Below, piece after piece: positions 32,850 through 42,293 of a stretch of 64,000 nt of DNA. A program made the translations under genes and the position numbers. Positions within the stretch are counted from its first letter, which is position 1, and each line of letters begins with the position of its first letter. The notes below the pieces were generated by a model. The model ran no database searches. It saw only the letters and a program-made list of their open reading frames with translations, and was not told where the DNA came from. Source of the DNA: Nocardioidaceae bacterium. GTDB taxonomy: Bacteria > Actinomycetota > Actinomycetes > Propionibacteriales > Nocardioidaceae. The DNA is taken from assembly GCA_030447805.1 (NCBI GenBank), contig JAUJOE010000003.1:171752-235751 (forward strand). The letters are read 5' to 3'.

Positions 32850-35800
32850 GTGTCTCAGTCTTCGCAAGAAAGCCCCCTGGAGAGCTTCGGGCCCAACGAG
32901 TGGCTCGTCGACGAGATGTACGAGAAGTTCCTGGCCGATCCGAACTCGGTCGATGAGGCGTGGCGGGAGCTTTTCGCTGTTCGCGCTGCAACGGACACCC
33001 TGGCAGCGAAGGCCAGTGGCGCCAGGTCAGGGACCAGCGGCGAGCTGAGCGAAAACGGCAGCTCCAGCGGAACCGACGACACGTCAACGAAGGCGCCTGC
33101 ACCTGCTCAACAGCCTCCGGCGCGGGCCACCGCGCCTAGCCTGTCACCGGCCGCCATCACCGGCTCCGCCGCCGCATCGGCGGTGTCACCGGCCGAGGCC
33201 CACAAGGGCGACAAGCCGCAACCGGAGCGCGCCACCCCTGCTGCGGCGCCGGTGCCCAAGGACCAACCAGCCCGGCCTGACACCGCCGAGACCACCCAAG
33301 AACCGCAGAAGGTAGTCCTCAAGGGAGCATCGGCGCGCACGGTGACCAACATGGACACCAGCCTGTCGGTGCCCACGGCGACCAGCGTGCGCACCGTGCC
33401 CGTCAAGCTGCTCATCGACAACCGCGTCGTCATCAACAACCACCTCGCCCGCGCCCGTGGTGGCAAGGTGTCGTTCACGCACATCATCGGGTTCGCCATG
33501 GTGAAGGCGCTGAAGACGATGCCGGAGATGAACTACGGCTTCGAGCTCGTCGAGGGCAAGCCGAACGTGGTCAAGCCCGCGCACGTCAACCTCGGGCTCG
33601 CGATCGACGTACAGAAGCCGGACGGCACCCGGCAGCTGCTGGTGCCGTCGATCAAGGCGGCCGACGGCTTGTCGTTCGCTGGCTTTTGGAGCGCCTACGA
33701 AGACGTCGTCCGCCGCACTCGGGACAACAAGCTCACGATCGAGGACTTCCAAGGCACCACGATCAGCCTGACCAACCCGGGGACCATCGGCACCAACCAC
33801 TCGGTGCCTCGGCTGATGGCTGGCCAAGGATGCATCCTCGGCGTCGGCGCGATGGACTATCCACCGGAGTACCAGGGAGCCAGCGAGGAGACCCTTGCCC
33901 GGAACGCGGTGAGCAAGGTCATGACCCTGACGTCGACCTACGACCACCGCATCATCCAAGGGGCGCAGTCAGGGGAGTTCCTGCGTCGGTTGCATGCCCT
34001 GCTCCTGGGTGAGGACGAGTTCTACGACGAGATCTTCCGGGCGCTGCGCATCCCGTACGAGCCCATCCGGTGGGCGTCCGACATCTCCGCCAATCACGAG
34101 GACGAGGTCAGCAAGCAAGCCCGCGTCTTGGAGATGATCCACTCCTACCGGGTGCGTGGACACATCATGGCCGACACCGACCCGTTGGAGTACCAGCAGC
34201 GCAGCCACCCCGACCTCGACATCGCGACGCACGGCCTCACCCTGTGGGACCTCGACCGGGAGTTCGCGACCGGGAACTTCGGCGGTCGGCGCTTCATGAA
34301 GCTGCGGCACATCCTGGGCATCTTGCGCGACTCGTACTGCCGCACGACCGGCATCGAGTACATGCACATCCAAGACCCCGACCAGCGCCGCTGGATCCAA
34401 GAACGGGTCGAGCGGTCGCACGAGAAGCCGCCGCGGGAGGAGCAGCTGCGCATCTTGCACAAGCTCAACCAGGCCGAGGCGTTCGAGACGTTCCTGCAGA
34501 CGAAGTTCGTCGGCCAAAAGCGCTTCAGCCTCGAGGGCGGAGAGACCACCATCCCGCTTCTCGACGAGATCTGTGCGGCGGCCGCCGACGCCTCGCTCGA
34601 CGAAGTGACGATCGGCATGGCACACCGTGGGCGGCTCAACGTGCTCGCCAACATTGTCGGCAAGGGGTACTCCCAGATCTTCCGCGAGTTCGAGGGCAAC
34701 ATCGATCCACGCACCGTCCAGGGCTCCGGAGACGTCAAGTACCACCTTGGCGCCGAAGGCGAGTTCACCTCCAGCCAGGGGGCGAAGGTCAAGGTGTCGG
34801 TGGCGGCGAACCCGTCCCACCTCGAAGCCGTCGACCCGGTCCTGGAGGGCATCGCCCGGGCCAAGCAGGACCTGTTGAACCGCGGCGCTGAGTATCCCGT
34901 GCTGCCGTTGCTCGTACACGGTGATGCGGCCTTCGCCGGGCAGGGCGTCGTCGCCGAGACGTTGAACCTGTCGCAGCTGCGGGGCTACCGCACCGGGGGC
35001 ACCATCCACGTCGTCGTCAACAACCAGGTCGGCTTCACCACGTCACCCTCGTCGTCTCGCTCCTCGCTGTACGCCACCGACGTCGCCCGGATGGTGCAGG
35101 CGCCGATCTTCCACGTCAACGGTGACGACCCGGAGGCCTGTATGCGGGTGGCGCAGCTTGCCTTTGAGTACCGCCAGGCGTTCAACAAGGATGTCGTGAT
35201 CGACCTGGTGTGCTACCGGCGCCGCGGTCACAACGAGGGCGACGACCCGTCGTACACCCAGCCGCTCATGTATGACCTGATCGAGCACAAGCGCTCGGTG
35301 CGCAAGCTGTACACCGAGGCGCTGATCGGCCGTGGCGACATCACGCTGGACGAAGCCGAAGGCGCGATGAAGGACTACCAGCAGCAGCTGGAACGGGTTT
35401 TCGCGGAGGTGCGGGAGGCGAAGACAGCCGACGACTACGTCACCGTGCCGGAGTACCCCACCAAGGGGGCGGCAGCCGGCAGCTGCGACACGGCGATCTC
35501 GCGAGAGGTGCTCAAGCGCATCGCCGACGCGCACGTGAGCGCGCCCGAGGGTTTCACTGTCCACCCGAAGGTGCTCCCGCAGCTGCAGCGACGCGCAGCC
35601 GCCATCACCGATGGGCCGATCGACTGGGGCACCGGCGAGATCTTGGCCCTCGGATCGCTGCTCATGCAGGGCAGGCCGGTGCGCCTGTCCGGCCAGGACT
35701 CCCGTCGGGGCACCTTCGTGCAGCGGTTCGCGACGATCATCGACCGGCGTACGGCGGCGGAGTGGACGCCGCTGCAGAACCTCACCGTCGACCAAGCGCA

Positions 35801-36644
35801 GTTCTACGCCTATGACTCCCTGCTGTCGGAGTACGCCGCGATGGGCTTCGAGTACGGCTACTCCGTCGCTCGGCCCGAGGCACTCACGCTCTGGGAGGCT
35901 CAGTTCGGCGACTTCGTCAACGGTGCCCAGATCGTGATCGACGAGTTCATCTCGTCCGGTCAGGCCAAGTGGCAGCAGCACTCCGGCGTTGTGCTGCTGC
36001 TGCCGCACGGCTACGAGGGTCAAGGACCCGACCACTCCTCCGCCCGGATCGAGCGCTTCCTGACGCTGGCTGCCGACGACGCCTTCACCGTCGCCCAGCC
36101 TTCGACGCCGGCCAGCTACTTCCATCTGCTCCGGCAGCACTCACTCGGCCAGAGTCACCGGCCGCTCATCGTGTTCACGCCGAAGTCGATGCTGAAGCGC
36201 AAGGACGCCGCATCCCAACCCGCTGACTTCACCAGCGGCAGCTTCCGCCCGGTCATCGGAGACGACGTCAGCGACCCGGCGGCGGTCGAGCGGCTGCTGT
36301 TGTGCTCTGGGCGCATCACCTGGGACCTGCGGTCGGAGCGCCACCGCCGAGGGGACGACGGCGCGAGTACGGCGATCGCCCGGCTCGAGCAGCTCTACCC
36401 GCGGCCGGTGGAGGAGGTGAAGGCCGAGCTCGACCGGTACCCGAACGTCAAGGAGATCCGGTGGGTGCAAGACGAGCCGGCGAACATGGGGCCATGGCCG
36501 CACATGAAACTCAACCTGGCAACCGAGCTCGGTGACATCCCCTTCAACGGGGTGTCGCGCAAGGAGTCGTCGGCACCATCGGTCGGCCAGTTGTCGGTGC
36601 ACCAAGAAGAACTCCGCACGCTGCTCGACTCGGCCTTCGCCTGA
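32850..36644 (+). CDS. kgd: Multifunctional 2-oxoglutarate dehydrogenase E2-E1 / 2-oxoglutarate decarboxylase
   Basis: The actinobacterial TCA-cycle enzyme in which a dihydrolipoyl succinyltransferase-like domain is fused to the thiamin-dependent E1; 1264 residues. The short N-terminal helix [20 protein letters not shown] is followed by a Pro/Ala linker to about 110. The acyltransferase domain follows, with its catalytic His at about 366 ([15 protein letters not shown]). The E1 part carries [34 protein letters not shown] (about 691) and [13 protein letters not shown]. There is no lipoyl domain, as expected; lipoyl comes from pyruvate dehydrogenase E2. The GTG start is chosen from family N-termini (VSQSSQESP). 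The gene is followed 8 bases later by a DUF6104 gene. Confidence 0.95.
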   Translation: MSQSSQESPLESFGPNEWLVDEMYEKFLADPNSVDEAWRELFAVRAATDTLAAKASGARSGTSGELSENGSSSGTDDTSTKAPAPAQQPPARATAPSLSPAAITGSAAASAVSPAEAHKGDKPQPERATPAAAPVPKDQPARPDTAETTQEPQKVVLKGASARTVTNMDTSLSVPTATSVRTVPVKLLIDNRVVINNHLARARGGKVSFTHIIGFAMVKALKTMPEMNYGFELVEGKPNVVKPAHVNLGLAIDVQKPDGTRQLLVPSIKAADGLSFAGFWSAYEDVVRRTRDNKLTIEDFQGTTISLTNPGTIGTNHSVPRLMAGQGCILGVGAMDYPPEYQGASEETLARNAVSKVMTLTSTYDHRIIQGAQSGEFLRRLHALLLGEDEFYDEIFRALRIPYEPIRWASDISANHEDEVSKQARVLEMIHSYRVRGHIMADTDPLEYQQRSHPDLDIATHGLTLWDLDREFATGNFGGRRFMKLRHILGILRDSYCRTTGIEYMHIQDPDQRRWIQERVERSHEKPPREEQLRILHKLNQAEAFETFLQTKFVGQKRFSLEGGETTIPLLDEICAAAADASLDEVTIGMAHRGRLNVLANIVGKGYSQIFREFEGNIDPRTVQGSGDVKYHLGAEGEFTSSQGAKVKVSVAANPSHLEAVDPVLEGIARAKQDLLNRGAEYPVLPLLVHGDAAFAGQGVVAETLNLSQLRGYRTGGTIHVVVNNQVGFTTSPSSSRSSLYATDVARMVQAPIFHVNGDDPEACMRVAQLAFEYRQAFNKDVVIDLVCYRRRGHNEGDDPSYTQPLMYDLIEHKRSVRKLYTEALIGRGDITLDEAEGAMKDYQQQLERVFAEVREAKTADDYVTVPEYPTKGAAAGSCDTAISREVLKRIADAHVSAPEGFTVHPKVLPQLQRRAAAITDGPIDWGTGEILALGSLLMQGRPVRLSGQDSRRGTFVQRFATIIDRRTAAEWTPLQNLTVDQAQFYAYDSLLSEYAAMGFEYGYSVARPEALTLWEAQFGDFVNGAQIVIDEFISSGQAKWQQHSGVVLLLPHGYEGQGPDHSSARIERFLTLAADDAFTVAQPSTPASYFHLLRQHSLGQSHRPLIVFTPKSMLKRKDAASQPADFTSGSFRPVIGDDVSDPAAVERLLLCSGRITWDLRSERHRRGDDGASTAIARLEQLYPRPVEEVKAELDRYPNVKEIRWVQDEPANMGPWPHMKLNLATELGDIPFNGVSRKESSAPSVGQLSVHQEELRTLLDSAFA

Positions 36645-36652
36645 GCAGCGGA

Positions 36653-36826
36653 ATGTACTTCACCGACAGGGGCATCGAAGAGCTGCTTGACCGACGGGGC
36701 ACTGACGAGGTGTCGCTCGGGTGGCTGGCTGACCGGCTCCAGGAGTTCGTCGACCTCAACCCGGAGTTCGAGACGCCGGTCGAGCGGTTCGCCACCTGGC
36801 TGGCTCGCCTCGAAGATTCCGACTGA
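36653..36826 (+). CDS. Small DUF6104-like protein after kgd
   Basis: A 57-residue acidic protein starting MYFTDRGIEELLDRRGTDE and containing WLADRLQEFVDLNPEFETPV and FATWLARLEDSD. Short proteins of this form sit just after kgd in many actinobacteria. It has no membrane segment and no known function. It begins 8 bases after the kgd stop, so co-transcription with kgd is likely. A family label from memory; the coding call itself is firm. Confidence 0.75.
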   Translation: MYFTDRGIEELLDRRGTDEVSLGWLADRLQEFVDLNPEFETPVERFATWLARLEDSD

Positions 36827-36858
36827 GACGCCACAGTGACTCCGACTGCGGCACCGCT

Positions 36859-38321
36859 ATGAGGCGGCGGCAGCGTTCAGTTGTCGTCGGTGCGCTGGTC
36901 ATCGTCGCAGCCTGTCTTGCGAGTCTCGGGAAGCAGGTGGACCCGCCGACGACCGGACCCAACGTCATCGTGATCACGACCGACGACATGCGGCTCGACG
37001 ACCTGCAGTACATGCCCAACACGCTGCGCCTGCTGGCCGACGAGGGCGTGACGTTCAGCCAGATGCTGTCGCCGTACCCGCTGTGCTGCCCGGCGCGGGC
37101 ACAACTCCTGACGGGCCAGTACTCGCACAACAACGAGGTGCAGGGCAACGCTTGGCCGCGCGGAGGCTACTACAAGTTGGACGGCACCAACACGCTGCCT
37201 GTTTGGTTGCATGATGGTGGCTACGAGACGGCGTTCATGGGCAAGTACCTCAACGAGTACGGCGAGCGCGACGAATACGAGATACCTCCCGGGTGGGACT
37301 ACTGGATGGGATCCGTCGCCGGCATCCACGACTACCACCGGGTCACCACCAGCCAGGGCGGGCGGATCGTAACGCACTCCGGGGTCTATCGACCGACCTC
37401 TTCGACTCCCGCTCGACCGACCTTGTCGACCTGTACGCCGACGGCGACCGGCCGTTCTTCATGTGGACGTCCTACATCGCCCCCACATCGAGTGCACCGC
37501 GCGGACGGTGCCGGAAGGGGTTCCCCACCGCTGCTGGGGGCCACCGGCCTGCTTACGGCGACGTCGGGAAGTTCGACGACCTGGCGATCCCCGACGACCC
37601 GTCCATCAACGAAGCTGACATGAGCGACAAAGGCCGGTTCATGCAGGCGCTGCCGAGCATCCCGCCACACCGACTCCAGGTCCTGCATGAGCGGCGGATC
37701 CGCCGCATCGAGTCGCTGCAATCGGTGGACCGCGCCGTTGCCCATCTCGTCTCGGAACTCAAAGCAACCGGTCAGTACGACAACACGTATCTGATCTTCA
37801 CCTCCGACAACGGTGTCCAACTCGGCGAGCATCGGTGGCAGGACAAGCTGTTGGGCTACGAGGAGTCGGTCCGAGTGCCACTCATCATGTCCGGACCGGG
37901 GCTGCCCCATGGAGTCGTGCGCAGCCAGGCCGTCACCATCGCCGACCTTGCCGCGACGATCGCCGACATCGCCGATGTGGCTCCCCGGCGGCTGCTCGAC
38001 GGTCAGTCGCTGTTGCCGCTGGCACGGGGCGACGTACCCGATGGTCGCGATCGCGTCGTGCCGCTGGAAGCCGGTCCGCGGGACAACACGTCGGAGGGCT
38101 GGCTGTACCGAGGGGTAAGAACCGACCGCTACACGCTCCTCGTCTGGCGCAACGGCGACACGGAGCTCTATGACCGCCGACACGACCCGCTGCAGATGGT
38201 CAGCGTCGCCGGGACGCCGACCTACGCGGACGTGCAGCGCGACCTCGAGCGCCGGCTGAGCGAGCTCAAGAACTGCGCGGGCGCCGACTGCATGCAGTGG
38301 TACAACGCCCCGTTCGGCTGA
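36859..38321 (+). CDS. Sulfatase, probable lipoprotein, one or two frameshifts
   Basis: An alkaline-phosphatase-fold sulfatase. It starts MRRRQRSVVVGALVIVAACL, with a lipobox-like VAAC, so it is probably an exported lipoprotein. The metal-binding ITTDDMRLDD is near the start. The active-site motif CCPAR (C-x-P-x-R, in LCCPARAQLLTGQYSHNN) needs conversion of the first Cys to formylglycine. It resembles N-acetylglucosamine-6-sulfatase-like proteins (GKYLNEYG, PPGWDYWMG). The frame changes near 37385, after which STDLVDLYADGDRPFFMWTS, FTSDNGVQLGEHRWQDK and YNAPFG complete it. Some residues near 37490-37560 look scrambled, so a second pair of shifts is likely. The substrate is unknown. Confidence 0.85.
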
Positions 38322-38333
38322 TCCCCCCTCCTG

Positions 38334-38387
38334 CGACTTGTCAGGGTGATGCACGCCTGAACTGGGGCCCTACAGCCTGACAACTCG
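38334..38387. terminator. Bidirectional hairpin between convergent genes (TTGTCAG/CTGACAA family)
   Basis: CGACTTGTCAGG (38334-38345) pairs with CCTGACAACTCG (38376-38387) with one mismatch. It lies between the sulfatase stop and the stop of the minus-strand oxidoreductase, a proper place for a two-way terminator. Confidence 0.65.
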
Positions 38388-38400
38388 CGAGAGATGGGGG

Positions 38401-39369
38401 TCAGACGGTGAAGACGACCTTGCCGAACAGGTCACCGGCGACCATCGCGGCAAACCCCTCACGCGCCTGGTCCAGAGGCAGCACCCGGTCGATCAACGGC
38501 CGGGCACCGCTGAGGTCGAGCAGCTCGGTGAGCTGCCGCAGTTCGGTGCGGGTACCCATGGTCGACCCCTGGACCCGCAGCTGCAGGAAGAAGATGCGCG
38601 TCAGCTCGGCGTTCGCTGGGGCGGGACCAGACGTCGTACCCGAGATCACCAGTGTGCCGCCCGGTCGCAGCGACTTGACCGAATGGCTCCACGTCGCCGC
38701 GCCGACCGTCTCCATCACCGCGTCGACCCGAGCCGGCAGCCGGGCACCGGCCTCGAGGGCGTCATGGGCTCCCAGCTCAAGGGCGCTGGCCCGTTTGCGC
38801 TCGTCGCGGCTGGTCACCAGCACCCGCAGACCAGCCGCCCTGCCGAGCGTGATCAGGGCGGTAGACACACCGCCGCCCGCACCTTGCACCAGCACCGCAT
38901 CACCTGGCTTGAGCTGCGCCTGGGTGAACAGCATGCGGTAGGCCGTCAGCCAGGCAGTCGGGAGGCAGGCGGCCTCTTCGAAGCTGAGCGACTCGGGCTT
39001 CGCGACGAGGTTGCGACGGGGTACGGCGACCCGCTCGGCGAGCGTGCCCGGGTGCCGCTCGGAAAGCAGCGACCGCTTCGGGTCGAGGGTCTCGTCCCCG
39101 ACCCAGTCAGGGTCACTGATCACCGCATGGACCACCACCTCGTTCCCCTCGTCGTCGACGCCGGCGGCGTCACACCCGAGGATCATCGGCAGCCGATCCT
39201 CGGCCAGGCCAGTTCCTCGTAACGCCCACACGTCGTGGTGGTTCAGCGCGGCAGCCCTGACGTTGACTATGGCCCAGCCGTCGGGGACGGCTGGCTCCGG
39301 ACGCTCCCCCACCACAAGGCCAGCCAGCGGGTCGTCGGGATCGATCTGCGCGGCGTACACAGCGAGCAT
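38401..39369 (-). CDS. Zinc-binding-type medium-chain dehydrogenase/reductase (quinone oxidoreductase-like)
   Basis: The 322-residue MDR-family oxidoreductase has the GroES-like N-terminus (VNVRAAALNHHDVWALRGTG; MILGCDAAGVDDEGNEV) and the Rossmann motif VLVQGAGGGVSTALITLG. It lacks the structural-zinc cysteine cluster, so it is more like NADPH:quinone reductases than alcohol dehydrogenases. The C-terminal DQAREGFAAMVAGDLFGKVV is typical. The substrate cannot be named. It is monocistronic, between two hairpins. Confidence 0.85.
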   Translation of the reverse strand: MLAVYAAQIDPDDPLAGLVVGERPEPAVPDGWAIVNVRAAALNHHDVWALRGTGLAEDRLPMILGCDAAGVDDEGNEVVVHAVISDPDWVGDETLDPKRSLLSERHPGTLAERVAVPRRNLVAKPESLSFEEAACLPTAWLTAYRMLFTQAQLKPGDAVLVQGAGGGVSTALITLGRAAGLRVLVTSRDERKRASALELGAHDALEAGARLPARVDAVMETVGAATWSHSVKSLRPGGTLVISGTTSGPAPANAELTRIFFLQLRVQGSTMGTRTELRQLTELLDLSGARPLIDRVLPLDQAREGFAAMVAGDLFGKVVFTV

Positions 39370-39397
39370 CGCACCAGCCTATTCACCGACATCCTGA

Positions 39398-39488
39398 GCA
39401 ACCGTCTACCGCGACGCCGCGGCAGACGTACGGCGAAACGGCCGCTCACGGCAACCGTCTACCGCAACACCGCGGCAGACGTACGCCG
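39398..39488. repeat. Two tandem 38-bp hairpin repeats at the end of sodX
   Basis: Copy 1 (39398-39435) and copy 2 (39451-39488), period 53, each read GCAACCGTCTACCGC, a variable centre, then CGGCAGACGTACG. Each copy is a hairpin, CGTCT-x-CCGCG pairing with CGCGG-x-AGACG. The second copy covers the last ten codons of sodX (VRRRRTSAAVLR) and the first lies past its stop. They probably form a double terminator; the 53-base period is unusual for one. Confidence 0.65.
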
Positions 39489-39788
39489 TCGACGCACCGG
39501 AGGCCAGACCCGGCAAACCACGCGGGCCACCACGTCTGAGTCGGCAATGACACCCACCGTCCGAGAGTCGACGCCACGCATCGGGTTGTCGCCCTCGACC
39601 CACCATCCGCCGGCTTCTCGACGGATGGCCCGCTTGACGGCGATCGGCCGCCCGGGCAACCTCACCACGACCAGCCGACCGGGTTGTGGCGAGGCGCCGT
39701 ACCGGACCAGCAGCCGGTCACCTGCACGCAGCGTCGGCTCCATCGACTCCCCCACGACCACCGCGAAGCCGAAGGCCGGCTGGTTCAC
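39459..39788 (-). CDS. sodX: Nickel superoxide dismutase maturation protease
   Basis: A 109-residue signal-peptidase-I-like serine protease with Ser15 in VVGESMEPTL and Lys52 in RPIAVKRAIRR as the catalytic dyad. SodX removes the N-terminal propeptide of SodN so that His1 can bind nickel (known of the family). It is encoded divergently from sodN with 80 bases between, which supports the call. It has no membrane helix. The C-terminal end runs into a tandem repeat. Confidence 0.92.
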   Translation of the reverse strand: MNQPAFGFAVVVGESMEPTLRAGDRLLVRYGASPQPGRLVVVRLPGRPIAVKRAIRREAGGWWVEGDNPMRGVDSRTVGVIADSDVVARVVCRVWPPVRRRRTSAAVLR

Positions 39789-39868
39789 CCCACCACCTCG
39801 TACGCCGAGTAATGTCGGTCCCTAGTCTTGCAAGTTCGAGGATCTGCCGACCGAGAGGAACCCTGTCG

Positions 39869-40276
39869 ATGCGCGCCCGCTTTCTCGCCCCAACCATCGA
39901 AGTCTCCGCCCACTGTGATCTCCCTTGTGGCGTCTACGACCCCGCCCAGGCGCGAATCGAAGCGGAGTCGATCAAGGGCATCATCGGAAAGGTCGCCGCG
40001 AACGACGACCCCGACTTCCGCACCCGAGCGACGATGATCAAGGAAGAGCGGGCGCAACTCGTCAAGGATCACCTGTGGGTGCTGTGGACCGACTACTTCA
40101 AGCAGCCGCACTTCGAGCAGTACCCCCATCTGCACTCGCTGTTCAACGAGGCGACCAAGCTGGCCGGCGCCTCTGGCGCAAGGGGCAGCTTCGACGCCGA
40201 CACGGCCGAGCAGCTTCTGGCCAAGATCGACGAGATCGCGGTGATCTTCGCCGAGACCAAGCGGGCCGCCGCCTAA
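39869..40276 (+). CDS. sodN: Nickel-containing superoxide dismutase
   Basis: A 135-residue precursor. The nickel hook HCDLPCGVYDPAQ follows a 14-residue propeptide (MRARFLAPTIEVSA). After cleavage the mature protein begins HCDLPCG, with His1, Cys2 and Cys6 as nickel ligands (known of the family). The helical-bundle part includes DHLWVLWTDYFKQPHFEQYP. GAGAGGAA upstream is the ribosome binding site and fixes the ATG at 39869. The enzyme is cytosolic. No iron or manganese SOD gene is in the window. Confidence 0.96.
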   Translation: MRARFLAPTIEVSAHCDLPCGVYDPAQARIEAESIKGIIGKVAANDDPDFRTRATMIKEERAQLVKDHLWVLWTDYFKQPHFEQYPHLHSLFNEATKLAGASGARGSFDADTAEQLLAKIDEIAVIFAETKRAAA

Positions 40277-40331
40277 GCAGCGACCAGGCACAGCAGACAA
40301 CATCAGAGCTGACGTAACAAGTCGGCGAGGT

Positions 40332-40354
40332 CGGACTCTTGCCCGGTGAGTCCG
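40332..40354. terminator. Small hairpin between sodN and the convergent membrane-protein gene
   Basis: CGGACTC (40332-40338) / GAGTCCG (40348-40354), a 7-bp perfect stem with a 9-base loop, between two convergent genes. Confidence 0.45.
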
Positions 40355-40355
40355 G

Positions 40356-40760
40356 CTAGCCCGACGAGACGGTGTCGTCGTCCTCGCTGCCGCGGTACAG
40401 CAGCGCGGTCGTAGCCGGCGCGAGTACGACGATGAGGACGCCGACCGCCGGCACCGCCAGCAGCAGCGCCACCCAGTCGGTCTCGTGCCCGTGGAAGCTC
40501 CAGGCCACCCCGAGCTGGATGAGTTGAGCCAGCACGACAGGTCCCCGAGCCCAGCTGCGGAGGCTCCCCAGTGCGCGAGCGGCGAACGCCAGCCCGACGG
40601 CGTACAGCACGAAGAAGGCACCGGTGGTCAACGCGACGCTGGGGCGGTCCTGGTCGAGCCCGGTGAACTCGGCGACGCCGAACGCCGCCAGCGCCACTGC
40701 CTCGGCTCCCACCACGAGCGCAGCCGCCCGGAGGCGGCGGGTCGCCGGTGCGTCGCTCAC
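40356..40760 (-). CDS. Four-helix integral membrane protein of unknown function
   Basis: The protein has 134 residues with four predicted membrane helices: RAAALVVGAEAVALAAFGVA, VALTTGAFFVLYAVGLAFAA, GPVVLAQLIQLGVAWSFHG and VALLLAVPAVGVLIVVLAP. The Trp-Ser-Phe stretch and the acidic C-terminal tail are typical of small actinobacterial membrane proteins found next to sodN or whiB. I do not recognise a named family. The start ATG gives MSDAPATRRLR. Confidence 0.7.
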   Translation of the reverse strand: MSDAPATRRLRAAALVVGAEAVALAAFGVAEFTGLDQDRPSVALTTGAFFVLYAVGLAFAARALGSLRSWARGPVVLAQLIQLGVAWSFHGHETDWVALLLAVPAVGVLIVVLAPATTALLYRGSEDDDTVSSG

Positions 40761-41003
40761 CTGGCCACCCTAACGACGAGCCAGCAACGCAAACGGTTAC
40801 GGAAAGTCCTTGCACCGCGCGCGCTCGCCGTTACAGTTGAGCGGGGTTACTGCGCGCGTGGGCGTGGCTGTGACCGAACTGACAAGCCGCGAGGGGTTGT
40901 GCCCGCCTCAATCTCTTGCAACCATCGACCGCAACGCCGCAGAAAATGCGGCCTCCTCCCGTCCTCCCCGCTTCGATCCTTTCCGGTGAGGCAGTGGAGG
41001 GGA

Positions 41004-41025
41004 CTTCGTGAACCAGTTCACGAAG
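41004..41025. promoter_or_regulatory. Perfect Crp-like palindrome upstream of whiB1
   Basis: CTTCGTGAA-CCAG-TTCACGAAG is a perfect 9-bp inverted repeat. Its centre, GTGA-N6-TCAC, is the core of the Crp-family site. It ends 60 bases before the whiB1 ATG. In M. tuberculosis, whiB1 is controlled by cAMP-Crp, so the same control is plausible here. The 325 bases from 40761 to 41085 contain no gene. A small hairpin (GCCGCAGAAAATGCGGC) is at 40937-40953. Confidence 0.55.
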
Positions 41026-41085
41026 CCGAAATAACGGGCGTGAGGTCGGCCTCTCGTCTGCAAGACCCGAAGGAGTTGCACCGCC

Positions 41086-41333
41086 ATGGATTGGCGCCAC
41101 CGCGCCGCGTGCCTCGACGAGGACCCGGAGCTGTTTTCCCGATCGGCAACACCGGTCCCGCGATTCTGCAGATCGAGGAGGCAAAGTCGGTGTGCCGTCG
41201 GTGCGAGGTGCGTGAGCAGTGCCTCGCCTGGGCGCTGGAGGCCGGGCAAGACCACGGTGTCTGGGGCGGGATGTCCGAGGACGAGCGACGGGCCTTGAAG
41301 CGCCGCAACGCGCGGGCGCGCATCCGCGCCTGA
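41086..41333 (+). CDS. whiB1: WhiB1-type iron-sulfur regulator, one frameshift
   Basis: After adding one T to the run at about 41134 (GAGCTGTTTT), the 82-residue product reads MDWRHRAACLDEDPELFF, then IGNTGPAILQIEEAKSVC. The four cluster cysteines are C9 and those in SVCRRCEVREQC. GVWGGMSEDERRALKRRNAR is the beta-turn and basic tail. It is close to M. tuberculosis WhiB1 along its length. WhiB1 binds a [4Fe-4S] cluster, reacts with nitric oxide and contacts the principal sigma factor (known of the family). GAAGGAG lies upstream of the ATG. Confidence 0.9.
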
Positions 41334-41395
41334 CGCGGCGGGGGTGCAATGAGAGGGCACGCCCAATCACCAAGACCAGCACCTGAGGAGAAGTC

Positions 41396-41470
41396 ATGAG
41401 CAAGACCGGCCGCAAGCGACGCGCTCGCCGCAAGAAGAACGCGAACCACGGCAAGCGTCCCAACACCTGA
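41396..41470 (+). CDS. 50S ribosomal protein bL37
   Basis: A 24-residue, extremely basic protein: MSKTGRKRRARRKK followed by NANHGKRPNT. The NHGKRPN end and the Lys/Arg-rich start match bL37, the small actinobacterial ribosomal protein first seen in mycobacterial ribosome structures. ACCTGAGGAGAAGTC gives a strong ribosome binding site, and a terminator follows. It is 62 bases after whiB1, which may share its transcript. Confidence 0.88.
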   Translation: MSKTGRKRRARRKKNANHGKRPNT

Positions 41471-41488
41471 CAAGGGCGCGGTCTGCGG

Positions 41489-41512
41489 CTCGGCACGAAT
41501 AACCGTGCCGAG
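41489..41512 (+). terminator. Terminator after bL37
   Basis: CTCGGCACG (41489-41497) and CGTGCCGAG (41504-41512) form a perfect 9-bp stem with loop AATAAC, 19 bases after the bL37 stop. No T-run follows. Confidence 0.7.
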
Positions 41513-41576
41513 GGCGTCGCCCCGCATAGCCGCAGCGGGAGTGTCATGTTGCGAGCGCCGGACCTATCTTTGAGGC

Positions 41577-41960
41577 ATGCGCCTGATCATTCGCGGCCGC
41601 CACCTCCCCGGCCGTAGTTGCGGCCCTTACGACGACGTCCACGTGGGGCTGCAAGTCCGCGATGAGCCGCAAGGCCTCGTTCCGGGTGACGCGGAGCGTG
41701 CCGAATGGGTCACCGAGATCCACAGCGACGGAGAGGATTTCAGAGGGCCAGCCGTACAGGGTCGAAAGGGTGACCGCTTCGTCTACCTCACCTGGGGCAC
41801 GTACACCGACGCCACGTTCAGGATGTTCAGGCGAGCCAAGATCATGCTCGGCGACCTGCCTTCGGGAGCAGAGGAAGTCACTGTCGAGGTCGATCTCACT
41901 GACGACAGGGGCACACCGAGATGTGCGCGGCTGAGGGATCCGGCAATCCGCGTCGTCTAA
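41577..41960 (+). CDS. DUF5990-like small protein
   Basis: A 127-residue cytosolic protein, MRLIIRGRHLPGRSCGPYDD at the start, with VHVGLQVRDEPQGLVPGDA, VQGRKGDRFVYLTWG and FRMFRRAKIMLGDLP. The pattern (RG/GxxLPGRxCG, then a DVHVG strand, then FVYLxWG) fits what I recall of DUF5990. Its function is unknown. The coding call is supported by codon-position bias and an ATG start. It is convergent with rsrA, 54 bases apart. Confidence 0.6.
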   Translation: MRLIIRGRHLPGRSCGPYDDVHVGLQVRDEPQGLVPGDAERAEWVTEIHSDGEDFRGPAVQGRKGDRFVYLTWGTYTDATFRMFRRAKIMLGDLPSGAEEVTVEVDLTDDRGTPRCARLRDPAIRVV

Positions 41961-42014
41961 CGCCTGGCTCAACCGTGAACGAGAGGGTCGGCAATTTGGC
42001 GGACGAGACGGCCG

Positions 42015-42293
42015 CTACTGAGGGTCTCGCCAGTCGGGCACCTGCATCTGCACCTGCCGGATCGAGAACATCACCCGCTGCCGGAGCTCGGTGGGTGCGC
42101 GCTCACAACATGACCGGGCGACAACAGCCTTGACCAGCCGCTCGTAGTCGACGGCGCGAAGGCAGGGCGCGCACTCCTCGAGGTGGGCCTGGATCTGCAG
42201 GCAGTCGGCGGTGTCGAGCTCGCTGTCGACGAACTCATAGACCCGCTCGAGAATTTCCTCGCAGTTGCGGCCAGCCGGGTTGCCGTAGCTCAT
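42015..42293 (-). CDS. rsrA: Anti-sigma factor RsrA (zinc-associated, thiol-redox sensing)
   Basis: A 92-residue ZAS-family anti-sigma factor. The zinc/redox motif HLEECAPC (HxxxCxxC) with an additional Cys upstream (NCEEIL, TADC) matches RsrA. On disulfide stress it releases SigR (known of the family). Its ATG overlaps the sigR stop (ATGA), so the pair is translationally coupled. Confidence 0.92.
   Translation of the reverse strand: MSYGNPAGRNCEEILERVYEFVDSELDTADCLQIQAHLEECAPCLRAVDYERLVKAVVARSCCERAPTELRQRVMFSIRQVQMQVPDWRDPQ

Noticed and set aside
39800-39868. Nickel-regulator (Nur) box before sodN
   Set aside because: Only one TTGCAA half is present (CTTGCAAG). A second half at the right spacing is not seen.
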